Assembly (NCBI GenBank): GCA_934643825.1
Contig: CAKUCW010000014.1
Span: 1-55,888, forward strand
Reading direction: 5' to 3'
DNA: 55,888 bases
From: an uncultured Clostridia bacterium
GTDB taxonomy: Bacteria > Bacillota > Clostridia > Christensenellales > Aristaeellaceae
Below the pieces are notes generated by a model. The model was not told the origin of the DNA and searched no databases. It was given only the letters and a program-made list of their open reading frames with translations. Both the position numbers and the translations under genes were made by a program. This document shows, in pieces, positions 1 to 7,709 of the stretch. Position 1 is the first letter of the stretch; every line of letters begins with the position of its first letter.

Positions 1-551
1 GTAACCATCTGCAGCTCGATGCCCGCAGCGTTCATCAGGTAGCCGCCGGCGATGTGCCAAACGGAAGCGTTGGAAGAACCGCCCATCTGAACCTCGCCCG
101 GATGCGCCTTGCAGTAGTCGATGAAGCTCGCCAGATCGGTGATGTTGTTGGACTTCGCCCAATCAGCATTCACGGTGATCGCAGCAGCGTCGGTGTTGAC
201 GCGGCAGAGCGGCTCATAGTCTTCGTAGGTCAGGGTAGAGGTGCCCAGATGCGTATAGGTGGAAAGCTCGAAGGTGATCATACCGATGGTGTAGCCATCC
301 GGATCGGCATCCGCGATCGCCTGATGACCGATGATTCCGCCGCCGCCGGTGCGGTTGTCAACCGTCAGGGTGACGCCCAGATCCTTGCCCATCGCTTCGC
401 AGAAAGCGCGGAGAACAGCATCGGTTCCGCCGCCGGCACCCCACGGGCAGATGACGGAGATACCCTTGGTCGGGTAATCCGCAGCGGAAGCGGCAGCAGC
501 CAGACCAAAGACCATGGTCAGTGCAACCATCAGAGCGAGAAGCTTCTTCAT
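1..551 (-). CDS. Tripartite tricarboxylate transporter substrate-binding protein (TctC/Bug family), 3' part missing
   Basis: This is the N-terminal 183 codons of a periplasmic-type binding protein; the gene runs off the left edge. It begins with a signal peptide (MKKLLALMVALTMVFG, then an AAAASAAD cleavage region) followed by YPTKGISVICPWGAGGGTDAVLR, here read in pieces, the typical start of TctC/Bug proteins with a glycine-rich ligand loop. TctC proteins capture carboxylates (citrate-like or other acids) and deliver them to the TctAB membrane permease; the ligand here is not predictable. The start at 551 is supported by AAGGAGG at 561-567. A TTGACA/TATACT promoter lies upstream. There is no lipobox cysteine in the visible signal peptide. 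TctA and TctB, if present, would lie left of the window. Confidence 0.85.
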   Translation of the reverse strand, partial: MKKLLALMVALTMVFGLAAAASAADYPTKGISVICPWGAGGGTDAVLRAFCEAMGKDLGVTLTVDNRTGGGGIIGHQAIADADPDGYTIGMITFELSTYTHLGTSTLTYEDYEPLCRVNTDAAAITVNADWAKSNNITDLASFIDYCKAHPGEVQMGGSSNASVWHIAGGYLMNAAGIELQMV

Positions 552-614
552 AACAGAAATCCTCCTTCAATATGTGACCGGTATCAAAATTCATGTCAAC
601 CGGCGTTTATTGCA

Positions 615-643
615 AGTATAACATTTCCGTAAAAAACTGTCAA
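615..643 (-). promoter_or_regulatory. Sigma-A promoter for the TctC-type gene
   Basis: Reading the minus strand, TTGACA (643-638) and TATACT (620-615) are separated by 17 bp. The start codon is about 65 bp downstream. Confidence 0.75.
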
Positions 644-782
644 GAATGATTAATTGGTCTGATGTTATGGGAGACATAATGAAAAGGCTTTTAATGACTG
701 GAATTGTGCCTTCTTGATAAAGAAAAGACAGAAATTGGGTAAAAAATTCGTCGGAGAAATGTTTGAAAATGAGAGCGCTAAC

Positions 783-814
783 AAAAACCGGCGCAAGCTG
801 TCTGCCTGCGCCGG
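783..814 (-). terminator. Terminator of the tRNA-Gln/tRNA-Glu transcript
   Basis: On the minus strand an 8-bp stem CCGGCGCA/TGCGCCGG with a 11-nt loop is followed by TTTTTG. It lies about 85 bp downstream of the tRNA-Glu gene. The rest of the 552-898 gap holds the TctC promoter and no credible gene. Confidence 0.8.
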
Positions 815-898
815 TCAGTGATTTTGCATAAAAATGTGATAGAAGGGAATGCAAATAAATTGGATAAAAGAAAAAACAGAACATATCGTTCTGTTTGG

Positions 899-973
899 TG
901 GCACCTCCAATGGGAATCGAACCCATGATTTTGCCTTGAGAGGGCAACGTCTTGACCGCTTGACCATGGAGGC
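899..973 (-). tRNA. tRNA-Glu (anticodon CTC)
   Basis: A cloverleaf can be drawn on the minus strand. The acceptor stem is GCCTCCA paired with TGGAGGT (one G-U pair), the anticodon loop is CTCTCAA with anticodon CTC, the T-arm is GGGTTCGATTCCC, and the terminal CCA is encoded. It is the second gene of a two-tRNA transcript, 5 bp after tRNA-Gln. Confidence 0.95.
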
Positions 974-978
974 TTAAA

Positions 979-1052
979 TGGCTGGGGAACTAGGATTCGA
1001 ACCTAGACAATACGAGTCAGAGTCGTAGGTGCTGCCGTTACACAATTCCCCA
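979..1052 (-). tRNA. tRNA-Gln (anticodon CTG)
   Basis: On the minus strand the acceptor stem TGGGGAA pairs with TTCCCCA, with discriminator G and an encoded CCA. The anticodon stem TACGA/TCGTA closes the loop CTCTGAC, giving anticodon CTG. The 5' T of the acceptor is usual for bacterial tRNA-Gln. The window also encodes a glutaminyl-tRNA synthetase (38092-39798), so this tRNA is probably charged directly. Confidence 0.95.
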
Positions 1053-1103
1053 ATATCAAGTTGTTGAGCTGCCTGCGCGAGCCGCAGCTTTTGAACGAGT
1101 AGT

Positions 1104-1132
1104 AGTATATCGCATCCTCACGGGAATGTCAA
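1104..1132 (-). promoter_or_regulatory. Promoter of the tRNA-Gln/tRNA-Glu operon
   Basis: TTGACA (1132-1127) and TATACT (1109-1104) on the minus strand with 17-bp spacing, about 50 bp upstream of tRNA-Gln. Confidence 0.85.
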
Positions 1133-1180
1133 CCCCTTTTTTGAAAAAAATGAAATTTATTTCAATCCGGACTGTAAACG

Positions 1181-1213
1181 AAAAGCGATTTCCCCCGAAG
1201 GAGGGAAAATCGC
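1181..1213 (-). terminator. Terminator of the TraX-like gene
   Basis: Minus-strand hairpin GCGATTTTCCCTCC/GGGGGAAATCGC followed by TTTTCG, about 70 bp downstream of the TraX-like stop codon. Confidence 0.75.
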
Positions 1214-1283
1214 ACCTTCCGCCAATGAGTGGATAACTGAATTTCTTCATTTTGCCATTCAGTTAAATTGAAACTTGTTTCAA

Positions 1284-2063
1284 TCAGCTGATCGGGAACA
1301 TCGGCATCTGCTCCAGAATCAGCAAAATGAGCAGATGTGCCGGGTAAAAAGCGTAGTTCAGCCAGCGCGGCATCCGCGTCTGCCTGCGAATGGGCAGACA
1401 GGCGAGCATGGCGGCGGGCAGGGCATAGATGCGCATGCCGAATTGTACCCCGAAGAAGGGATAGCCGTAGCCGCCGTGCGCCCACGCGAGCATATACAGC
1501 GTGACGGCGGGCAGGGCGATGAAGGGATGCTCAAGGAAGACGTAAAACAGCAGCATCAGGCGAATGCCCTCTACGCCGTAATCCAGCGTGCCGCTAAAGC
1601 GCTCGCACAGCACATAGAGGCCTATGGCGAGAACAACCTTTTTCTCCCGCAGACACAGTAGAATAGCAAGCCCCAGAAACAGCGACAGCAGGATACTCGG
1701 CGTATGCCAGCTTTCTATATAGAAATTCCACGCGGCAAGCAGCGGGTTCTGCGTGAAGGGCACATCATACATGGCAACCACCGTGTGATCCAGCGCAACC
1801 GCGTAGAGCGGCTGGGAGATGAGCGCCAGCGCCATCACACGCGACAGATAGCGCGTCGGGTTTTTGGTCATCGCCGCGCCGACCGCAATGCCGTAGGCGA
1901 AAAGCGGAAAAGCCAGCCGCCCGACAAGCCGCATCCATGTCAGCTCCGGAAAGAGCATCTTTCCCGCATGGTCGATGCACATGCATACGCATGCGATCAG
2001 GCGAAGAAGCCCGGCGTCGTTATTGGTGCGGATCTGCGTGGGGCGGAGCAGCGAATCGAACAT
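1284..2063 (-). CDS. TraX-family integral membrane protein (putative acyltransferase-like)
   Basis: A 259-residue polytopic membrane protein. The N-terminal block LLRLIACVCMCIDHAGKM and the later LVGRLAFPLFAYGIAVGA match the conserved start of TraX-family proteins. In F plasmids TraX acetylates pilin, whereas chromosomal Clostridia homologues have no assigned substrate. About eight hydrophobic stretches are visible. The conserved C-terminal block WLNYAFYPAHLLILLIL, which resembles acyltransferase-3 membrane families, is present, so the gene looks complete. The start at 2063 has AAAGGAAG about 10 nt upstream. It stands alone, with its own terminator, and no conjugation genes are nearby. Confidence 0.8.
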   Translation of the reverse strand: MFDSLLRPTQIRTNNDAGLLRLIACVCMCIDHAGKMLFPELTWMRLVGRLAFPLFAYGIAVGAAMTKNPTRYLSRVMALALISQPLYAVALDHTVVAMYDVPFTQNPLLAAWNFYIESWHTPSILLSLFLGLAILLCLREKKVVLAIGLYVLCERFSGTLDYGVEGIRLMLLFYVFLEHPFIALPAVTLYMLAWAHGGYGYPFFGVQFGMRIYALPAAMLACLPIRRQTRMPRWLNYAFYPAHLLILLILEQMPMFPIS

Positions 2064-2177
2064 GGCGTGCGTCTTCCTTTCCTAATATCAGCATCCCATA
2101 TGCTATCCATTTCGCGCAAAAAAGTCAAGCGCTCGGAAAGAATTGGCGTTTGTAACAAATCAGCAACAGTTTTCTGG

Positions 2178-2183
2178 TATACT
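2178..2183 (+). promoter_or_regulatory. Probable extended -10 promoter of the two-component operon
   Basis: TGGTATACT gives an extended -10 (TGn plus TATACT) with no good -35 box. The predicted leader is about 210 nt and contains the triple-hairpin repeat at 2290-2370. The rest of the 2064-2398 gap shows nothing else recognisable. Confidence 0.45.
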
Positions 2184-2289
2184 CCGATTGGATAGGACGA
2201 TGGCATGCTACAAAAAACTTTTTGAGACATTTAACAGCAACGATTTAATGAAAAGTGTCTTTGATATTCGCAGAAATAATTGATCTGCA

Positions 2290-2370
2290 ATGGATTGCGA
2301 AGCAAGCCATCATGTGGAAAGTCCAGAAAACTCAGTTTTCTGGCGGGTTTTAGGGCAGAGCCCTAACGTT
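2290..2370 (+). repeat. Triple-hairpin dispersed repeat, copy 1
   Basis: An 81-bp sequence that matches 37958-38038 (opposite strand) at 72 of 81 positions by eye. It has three successive palindromes: ATGGATTGC/GCAAGCCAT, a perfect 10-bp stem CCAGAAAACT/AGTTTTCTGG with one loop base, and GGGC/GCCC near the AACGTT end. No reading frame is evident. It lies in the leader of the response regulator gene and ends about 15 bp before its ribosome-binding site. Confidence 0.8.
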
Positions 2371-2398
2371 ATCCTTTTTATAAATCGGAGGAAATGAC

Positions 2399-3073
2399 AT
2401 GGTTCACGTTCTCGTTGTAGAAGACGATGTGCGCTTCAATCAAATCGTTTGCGCAAGCCTGAATGCGGCGGGCTATGCCGTGCAGGGCTGCACCAACGCA
2501 TCGGAGGCATTCGAAGCGCTGCATGAAAGCGGTGTGGATATCATTATTTCGGATATCATGATGCCGGGCATCGACGGCTTTGAGTTCGTCGAAGATGTCC
2601 GCCGGATCAACAAGCGGATTCCCATTCTGCTGATGACCGCAAGGGACGACCTGAGCGCCAAGCGGCAGGGCTTCCGTGCCGGCATTGACGATTATATGGT
2701 TAAGCCGATCGATCTGGATGAGCTGCTGCTGCGCATTGAGGCGCTTTTGCGCCGCGCACGCATCGAAGATGAAAAGCGACTGACGGTCGGAAAGACGGTT
2801 CTTGACGCGGAAGAAGTGAGCGTGTATGTGGATGGCACGCCCGTCATGCTGACCCTCCGCGAGTTTCAGATCACCTATAAGCTGCTTTCCTATCCGCGGC
2901 GCACGTTTTCCCGCGCTCAGCTGATGGATGAGTTCTGGAGCGGCGAAACGAGCGCCAGCCTGCGTGCGGTCGATGTATATATCACCCGAATCCGCGATAA
3001 ATTCTCCGGCTGCGAGGATTTCAAGATCGTGACCGTGCATGGTCTGGGGTATAAGGCGGTGCCAAACGTATGA
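2399..3073 (+). CDS. OmpR/PhoB-family response regulator
   Basis: A 224-residue two-domain regulator. The receiver domain (about 1-115) has acidic residues E8, D9 and D10, the phosphoacceptor D52 in ISDIMMPG, T80 and K102 in VKP. The C-terminal winged-helix DNA-binding domain (about 128-222) ends with the usual VHGLGYKAV. It should receive phosphate from the histidine kinase encoded next, whose ATG overlaps this gene's stop (ATGA). The start at 2399 has TCGGAGGA 6-7 nt upstream. The signal and target genes cannot be inferred from this context. Confidence 0.95.
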   Translation: MVHVLVVEDDVRFNQIVCASLNAAGYAVQGCTNASEAFEALHESGVDIIISDIMMPGIDGFEFVEDVRRINKRIPILLMTARDDLSAKRQGFRAGIDDYMVKPIDLDELLLRIEALLRRARIEDEKRLTVGKTVLDAEEVSVYVDGTPVMLTLREFQITYKLLSYPRRTFSRAQLMDEFWSGETSASLRAVDVYITRIRDKFSGCEDFKIVTVHGLGYKAVPNV

Positions 3074-4173
3074 ACCGACTTGAGTCTGTTTTAGAGCGGC
3101 GCAACAAAGATCGCGATCCGCGAGTCCGCAGGCGTCTGTTTTCGTGGCGCATGTTCTTCATTATCCTGCTGGTGGTCAGCGTGCTGAGCATAGGCAATGT
3201 GCTGATGCTGGAAGGGCTGCTGAAGATGGAAGTGCTGAGCGTGGTGGCGAGCATGGGCGTCGGCTCATACTGGGTTGCCATGACGCTGCTTGCCGCTATC
3301 ATTCTGCATCTGTACAGCTGCAACAAGGTCGATAAGCCGATGCGCACGCTCAGCCGCGCCATGCGCCGGGTTGCGGACGGCGATTTTTCCGTTCGGGTGA
3401 CGCCCTTTCATCGACCCAACAAGTTTGATTACATGGATATCATGTTTGAGGACTTCAACCGCATGGTGCAGGAGCTGGGCAGCACGGAAACGATGAAGAA
3501 CGATTTCATCACCAATGTGTCCCATGAAATCAAAACGCCGCTGACGATCATCAACAGCTATGCGTCGGCGCTTGCCCGAGGCGGCTTGAGCGAGCAGACT
3601 CAGCGCGAATATGCCGCGACCATCGCGTCCGCCAGCGAGGGCTTGAGCGCCATGGTTTCCAACATTCTGCGGCTCAACAAGCTCGAAAACCAGCAGATCA
3701 TTCCGCATTCCGAACCGTATGACCTTACGCGCCAGCTTTGCGACTGCGCCCTTGCGCATGAGGCACGCTGGGAGGAGAAGAACATCGAATTCGATGCTCA
3801 GCTTGAAGAGCGTGTGATGGTGCTGGCGGATGAGAACATGATGGAGATCGTCTTCAATAACCTCATTTCCAACGCGATCAAGTTTACGGAGCCGGGCGGA
3901 CGCATCATCCTTCGCCAACTCAAGGAGGGCGGCGACGTGGTCGTGACCGTGGGCGATACGGGCTGCGGCATGGATGAAAAGACGATGAGCCATATTTTCG
4001 ATAAGTTCTATCAGGGCGATACGTCCCACAGCAAAGAGGGCAACGGACTGGGGCTGGCGCTCGTGCGGCGCGTTCTGGAAATCGCCGGCGGAACGATCAG
4101 CGTGACCAGCGCACCGGGCGAGGGATCGGAATTTACCGTCCGTCTGCCGTATATCGAGGACGAAAAGGTGTAA
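3070..4173 (+). CDS. Membrane-bound sensor histidine kinase
   Basis: A 367-residue HAMP/HisKA/HATPase kinase. There are two transmembrane helices (about 28-52 and 60-82) with almost no extracytoplasmic loop between them, so it may sense within the membrane or via a partner. HAMP (about 83-137) is followed by the phosphoacceptor H152 in NVSHEIKTPLT. The ATP-binding domain shows an N-box (NNLISNAIKF), DTGCGMD, and GNGLGLALV. It is translationally coupled to the upstream response regulator by a 4-bp overlap. The short sensor resembles intramembrane-sensing kinases of Firmicutes, but no antimicrobial-peptide ABC transporter is adjacent. Confidence 0.95.
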   Translation: MNRLESVLERRNKDRDPRVRRRLFSWRMFFIILLVVSVLSIGNVLMLEGLLKMEVLSVVASMGVGSYWVAMTLLAAIILHLYSCNKVDKPMRTLSRAMRRVADGDFSVRVTPFHRPNKFDYMDIMFEDFNRMVQELGSTETMKNDFITNVSHEIKTPLTIINSYASALARGGLSEQTQREYAATIASASEGLSAMVSNILRLNKLENQQIIPHSEPYDLTRQLCDCALAHEARWEEKNIEFDAQLEERVMVLADENMMEIVFNNLISNAIKFTEPGGRIILRQLKEGGDVVVTVGDTGCGMDEKTMSHIFDKFYQGDTSHSKEGNGLGLALVRRVLEIAGGTISVTSAPGEGSEFTVRLPYIEDEKV

Positions 4174-4281
4174 GATTTACATTTCTGCAATATTTTGCCA
4201 ATCATTCAGCAATGCGTGGGTGGTATGATAACCCCGATTTGCGGCGGTTAAGCCGCTTGAATGAGAGGTATGACTGTGAAT

Positions 4282-5133
4282 ATGAATCATCTGATCCTGC
4301 TGGCAGAGTCCGGCAGCGATATTACGCCCGAACTGGCGGAAGAAAATGGAATTATCATCGTGCCGATGCACGTTTCCTTCGGCGGAGAAACCCACGATGA
4401 CCGATCGTTCCCCGTGACGGAAATGTTTGAGTATTATAAGAAGCATCGCGAGCTGCCGCGCACAAGCGGATGCACGCCGCATGACTTTGAGGTCGTGTTT
4501 GAGCGGCTGGACAGGGAGTATCCCGGGGTTCCGATCCTGTATCTGGCATATTCCTCCTGCACGACCTGTTCCATGCAGAGCGCACTGATTGCCGCGCAGG
4601 GAAGAGAGAACGTCCTTGCGCTGGATACCAAGAGCGTTACGGCGGGACAGGCGGCGATTGTTCTGACGATTGCACGCCTTCTGCGTGAGCATCCGGAAAC
4701 GACGCTGGAGCAGGCGGCGGATGCGGCGAAGGGGCTGATTGCGCGGGTGCGTATGGGCTTTATCCCCGGCGATTTGGATTATCTTCGCGCAGGCGGACGC
4801 GTCAGCAACGGGGCATATCTGGGCGCCAAAATACTCGGCATTCATCCGCTGATCGAAATTCTGGACGGCAAGCTGATCTCGACCAAGAAATATCGCGGAA
4901 CCATGAAGCGCGTTATCATGCAGATGACCCGTGAATTCCCCGCCGCGCAGAACCTTGAAAAGGATGCGCTCTGGCTGATTTACGGCGCGGGTCTGGGCGA
5001 AGACATCATGCGCGAGGTCGAAGCGTATCTGCATGATCAGGGCTATCAGAATCTGACATGGGTGCAGACCGGATGCGTCATTTCGGCGCACAGCGGACCC
5101 GGCTCGTTTGGCATTGTCGGCTTCAGCAAATAA
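4282..5133 (+). CDS. DegV family fatty-acid-binding protein
   Basis: About 283 residues in the DegV (FakB-like) family, which bind a fatty acid and can present it to the kinase FakA. The N-terminal ESGSDITPELAEENGI and IIVPMHVSFGG, the middle TSGCTPHDF and YLAYSSCTTCSMQSA, and RMGFIPGDLDYLRAGGRVS fit the family. I chose ATG 4282 because GAGAGG lies 13 nt before it and MNHLILLAESGSD aligns with family starts. ATG 4261 and 4270 are in-frame alternatives without a usable ribosome-binding site. No fakA lies nearby. A strong bidirectional terminator follows. Confidence 0.88.
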   Translation: MNHLILLAESGSDITPELAEENGIIIVPMHVSFGGETHDDRSFPVTEMFEYYKKHRELPRTSGCTPHDFEVVFERLDREYPGVPILYLAYSSCTTCSMQSALIAAQGRENVLALDTKSVTAGQAAIVLTIARLLREHPETTLEQAADAAKGLIARVRMGFIPGDLDYLRAGGRVSNGAYLGAKILGIHPLIEILDGKLISTKKYRGTMKRVIMQMTREFPAAQNLEKDALWLIYGAGLGEDIMREVEAYLHDQGYQNLTWVQTGCVISAHSGPGSFGIVGFSK

Positions 5134-5140
5134 GCATATC

Positions 5141-5191
5141 AAAAACAGGCGGTTTCGCTCTCTGTGACTGGGAGAGCAAACCGCCTGTTTT
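5141..5191. terminator. Bidirectional terminator between degV and the first yitT
   Basis: A long near-perfect hairpin: AAAACAGGCGGTTT pairs with AAACCGCCTGTTTT, continued inward by GCTCTC/GAGAGC. A-runs and T-runs on both sides let it serve the convergent genes. Confidence 0.9.
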
Positions 5192-5240
5192 GCTTGATTG
5201 CATGCATGAAACGCTTATGTTTTGCCGATTGCGGGATGAA

Positions 5241-6113
5241 TCAGCTCGCCAGGAATCCCTTTCCGACGATTTCCGTCGATGCGGTGATGACCATGAAGGC
5301 GTGCGGATCATTGGTGTGAATGAAGCGGCGAAGCGCCAGCGCCTGCGCACGCGTCAAAACGGTGATGATCATCGTCTTGCGCTCATGATGGAATGCGCCG
5401 TATACATCCTCCAGCGTTGCGCCGCGATGCAGGTTGACGGTGATGAACTCAACGATGGGATCGGGATTGGTCGTGATGATCTGGAAGCACTTCTTCGTTC
5501 GGAAGCTGTCCATCACATAGTCCACCAGAACGGATTTCATCAGCAGACCCAGAATACAGAACAGACCCGCCTGAATGCCGAAGCAGAACAGACCCGCGAC
5601 CGTGATGAGCGCATCGGCGACCATCAGCGCCATGCCGATGTTCATGCTCGTATATTTACGGACGATCATCGCAATGATGTCGGTTCCGCCGCTGGATGCG
5701 TTCAGGTTGAACAGAATCGCCGAACCGAACGCCGGAAGCAGGACGGCAAAGCACAGCTCAAGCAGCGGCTGATTGGTCAGCGGATGCGCCATCGGGTAAA
5801 AATGCTCCATCACATTGACGGCAAGCGACAGCAGCATGGAACAGTACACCGTGCTGAACGCGAAGTTTCTTCCCAAAAAGATAAAGCCGACGATGAGCAG
5901 CGCGGTGTTGATAATCAGAACAAACGTGCTGGGCGTCAGGATTTCGGAAGGCAGCATGCGACCCAGAATCAGCGACAGACCGCTGACGCCGCCGGTAGAA
6001 AAGTTGTTCGGAAACTTGAAGAAGTAGACGCCGACCGCCATAATCAGGCTGCCGACAGTCAGCAGAAGATAGCGTTCAAGTGTGCTGATGGGCTTTGCTG
6101 CTGTGGTTTTCAT
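5241..6113 (-). CDS. YitT family membrane protein (DUF161 + DUF2179), paralogue 1
   Basis: A 290-residue protein with five or six hydrophobic segments (about 15-185). The conserved FPNNFSTGGVSGLS and NASSGGTDIIAMIV are the two glycine-rich repeats of the YitT/DUF161 fold. A soluble C-terminal DUF2179 domain (about 215-285, FQIITTNPD to MVITASTEIVGKGF) follows. The function is not established for the family. A second, diverged copy is encoded at 18343-19212. The start at 6113 is supported by AGAAAGGA about 15 nt upstream, and a TCGACA/TATAAT promoter lies further up. Confidence 0.9.
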   Translation of the reverse strand: MKTTAAKPISTLERYLLLTVGSLIMAVGVYFFKFPNNFSTGGVSGLSLILGRMLPSEILTPSTFVLIINTALLIVGFIFLGRNFAFSTVYCSMLLSLAVNVMEHFYPMAHPLTNQPLLELCFAVLLPAFGSAILFNLNASSGGTDIIAMIVRKYTSMNIGMALMVADALITVAGLFCFGIQAGLFCILGLLMKSVLVDYVMDSFRTKKCFQIITTNPDPIVEFITVNLHRGATLEDVYGAFHHERKTMIITVLTRAQALALRRFIHTNDPHAFMVITASTEIVGKGFLAS

Positions 6114-6176
6114 GGAACGATTGATTCCTTTCTGTCCTTGACCGTGTGAAAAAACGCGGCAAACTTTCTGCCTACC

Positions 6177-6205
6177 ATTATAGTCCCTTGCGCGAACAAT
6201 GTCGA
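6177..6205 (-). promoter_or_regulatory. Promoter of yitT paralogue 1
   Basis: Minus strand TCGACA (6205-6200), 17-bp spacer, TATAAT (6182-6177). The leader is about 60 nt. Confidence 0.75.
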
Positions 6206-6230
6206 GAGAAAACCTGCGGGAAAAATGCGG

Positions 6231-6267
6231 AAAAAGAAAACCCCTTCGCCAAGCACCGGCGAAGGGG
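6231..6267 (-). terminator. Terminator of luxS-mtnN
   Basis: Perfect 10-bp stem CCCCTTCGCC/GGCGAAGGGG followed on the minus strand by TTTTCTTTTT, just after the mtnN stop codon. Confidence 0.9.
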
Positions 6268-6284
6268 AGAAAGAACGAAGAAAA

Positions 6285-6968
6285 TTAGTTTTTCAGGAAC
6301 ATGCGCAGCAGCTTGACGCTCTGCTCGGCTGCCATGCCCACGAAGGTCGGGTAATCCATGTGGGAAGAACCGTCCGCACTGTCGGAAATGGCACGCAGGA
6401 CGCAGAAGGGCACGCGGTTGACGTAGCAGACCTGACCGATGGAAGCGCCTTCCATTTCGCAGGCGATGGCGCCGAAGGTCTTGACGATGGCACTCTTGCG
6501 CTCGGAAGAGGAGATGAACTGGTCGCCGGAGGCGATAACGCCGGTCTGCGTGCGGATGCCCAGAACGGTCGCGCAGGCACTCAGCTGATTGCAGAGATCC
6601 TGATCCGCCGGAAGCAGAACCTTGTTGATGCCGGAAATCATGCCGACCGGATCGCCCAGCGCACTGGTATCCATGTCATGCTGAACGACGGCGGAAGACA
6701 CGGCGATCGAGCCGATCCCCAGCTTGTCCGTCAGTGTGCCGGCAACGCCCGTGTTGACGATGCAGTCCGGCTTGTAGCGCAGGATCATCGTCTGGGCGCA
6801 CATGGCGGCGAAGACCTTGCCGATGCCGCACACGGCGGTCACGACCTCGCTGCCCTCCAGCGTGCCGCTGACGAAGGTGATGCCGCTGATGGTTTCGGTT
6901 ACGGGGTTTTGAATGTAGGAACGCAGGGATTCCATCTCCACGTTCATTGCTGCGATAATACCGATCAT
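6285..6968 (-). CDS. mtnN: 5'-methylthioadenosine/S-adenosylhomocysteine nucleosidase
   Basis: A 227-residue cytosolic nucleosidase that hydrolyses S-adenosylhomocysteine (to S-ribosylhomocysteine) and methylthioadenosine, removing adenine. MIGIIAAMNVEMESL carries the N-terminal catalytic glutamate, NTGVAGTL is the nucleoside-phosphorylase-fold loop, CEMEGASIGQV binds the ribose, and RAISDSAD holds the catalytic aspartate. The length matches the family (about 230). It lies 6 bp downstream of luxS in the same orientation, so the two consecutive steps of the activated methyl cycle are made from one transcript. Confidence 0.96.
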   Translation of the reverse strand: MIGIIAAMNVEMESLRSYIQNPVTETISGITFVSGTLEGSEVVTAVCGIGKVFAAMCAQTMILRYKPDCIVNTGVAGTLTDKLGIGSIAVSSAVVQHDMDTSALGDPVGMISGINKVLLPADQDLCNQLSACATVLGIRTQTGVIASGDQFISSSERKSAIVKTFGAIACEMEGASIGQVCYVNRVPFCVLRAISDSADGSSHMDYPTFVGMAAEQSVKLLRMFLKN

Positions 6969-6974
6969 ATGGTT

Positions 6975-7445
6975 TTACTCCTCATAGATAAAAGTCACGG
7001 GGCGTGCGTCCAGCTCGGCGAGATAGCGGCGAGCTTCCGTTTTGGCGGCGTCCAGGCTCAGATTGCGGTAGTTGCCGCATTCCCGGCTGCTTGCGCCGAA
7101 CACCTCGCCTTCGTGGGCGATGATTTTGCACAGCGTCAGGCGGATCTGGCGCAGAACCTCATCGTTGTCTGCGTTGCGGATCAGCAGATAGAAGCCGGTC
7201 TGGCAGCCCATCGGTCCGAAATAGATGACGGAATCCTTCAGACTGCCGTTGCGGATGTAGGTCGCGAACATATGCTCCAGCGAGTGCATGGTGCTGTTGT
7301 CCATCAAGTCGCCGGTGTTCGGGCGGCGGGTGCGCATGTCATATGTGGTCACGTCGCCGTCCACGCGGCTGACATACAGACCGGGCAGCAGTTTATCATG
7401 GTTGATGGAAAAGCTGGTGATGCGCGTAACTTCCTGATCGTTCAT
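6975..7445 (-). CDS. luxS: S-ribosylhomocysteine lyase, autoinducer-2 synthase
   Basis: A 156-residue metalloenzyme that cleaves S-ribosylhomocysteine to homocysteine and DPD, the precursor of AI-2. The metal site HSLEH gives H54 and H58, and C81 in GPMGCQTGFY is the catalytic cysteine. The third ligand cysteine is in the SRECGNY segment. The open frame extends to 7490, but I chose ATG 7445 because AGGAGGG precedes it by 7 nt and the protein then begins at the usual family position. It is co-transcribed with mtnN. Whether it is used for signalling or only methyl recycling cannot be told. Confidence 0.97.
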   Translation of the reverse strand: MNDQEVTRITSFSINHDKLLPGLYVSRVDGDVTTYDMRTRRPNTGDLMDNSTMHSLEHMFATYIRNGSLKDSVIYFGPMGCQTGFYLLIRNADNDEVLRQIRLTLCKIIAHEGEVFGASSRECGNYRNLSLDAAKTEARRYLAELDARPVTFIYEE

Positions 7446-7488
7446 AACGTTTCCCTCCTGACAGGTCAATACAAACGCAAGTCTGATC

Positions 7489-7517
7489 ATTATAGCGTAT
7501 CGGCGTCAGAAAAGCAA
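7489..7517 (-). promoter_or_regulatory. Promoter of luxS-mtnN
   Basis: Minus strand TTGCTT (7517-7512), 17-bp spacer, TATAAT (7494-7489). Confidence 0.75.
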
Positions 7518-7709
7518 GTATGCGCAAGGCGCTTTGCAATTCCGGTCAGGATCTGCACATTTTCGCTTTACGGCAGGAGAAAGCCGCGGGGAAACCGAAC
7601 GAAGAAAGTAGATTCGGAAGCGGGGCGTAAATCCCTTGGCGGCTTCCAAAGAGCGGGAGAAAAGCTCTTAAAAAACGGTATGACCAAACTGCGAAAGGAA
7701 GAAAAAGCG

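Noticed and set aside
54..632. Plus-strand 192-codon frame at the left edge
   Set aside because: It is antisense to the TctC-type gene, which has a signal peptide, family motifs, ribosome-binding site and promoter.
6225..7709. Extended N-terminus for the GH112 gene (open frame back to 6225)
   Set aside because: It is antisense to luxS and mtnN, and the GH112 homology and ribosome-binding site begin at 7710.
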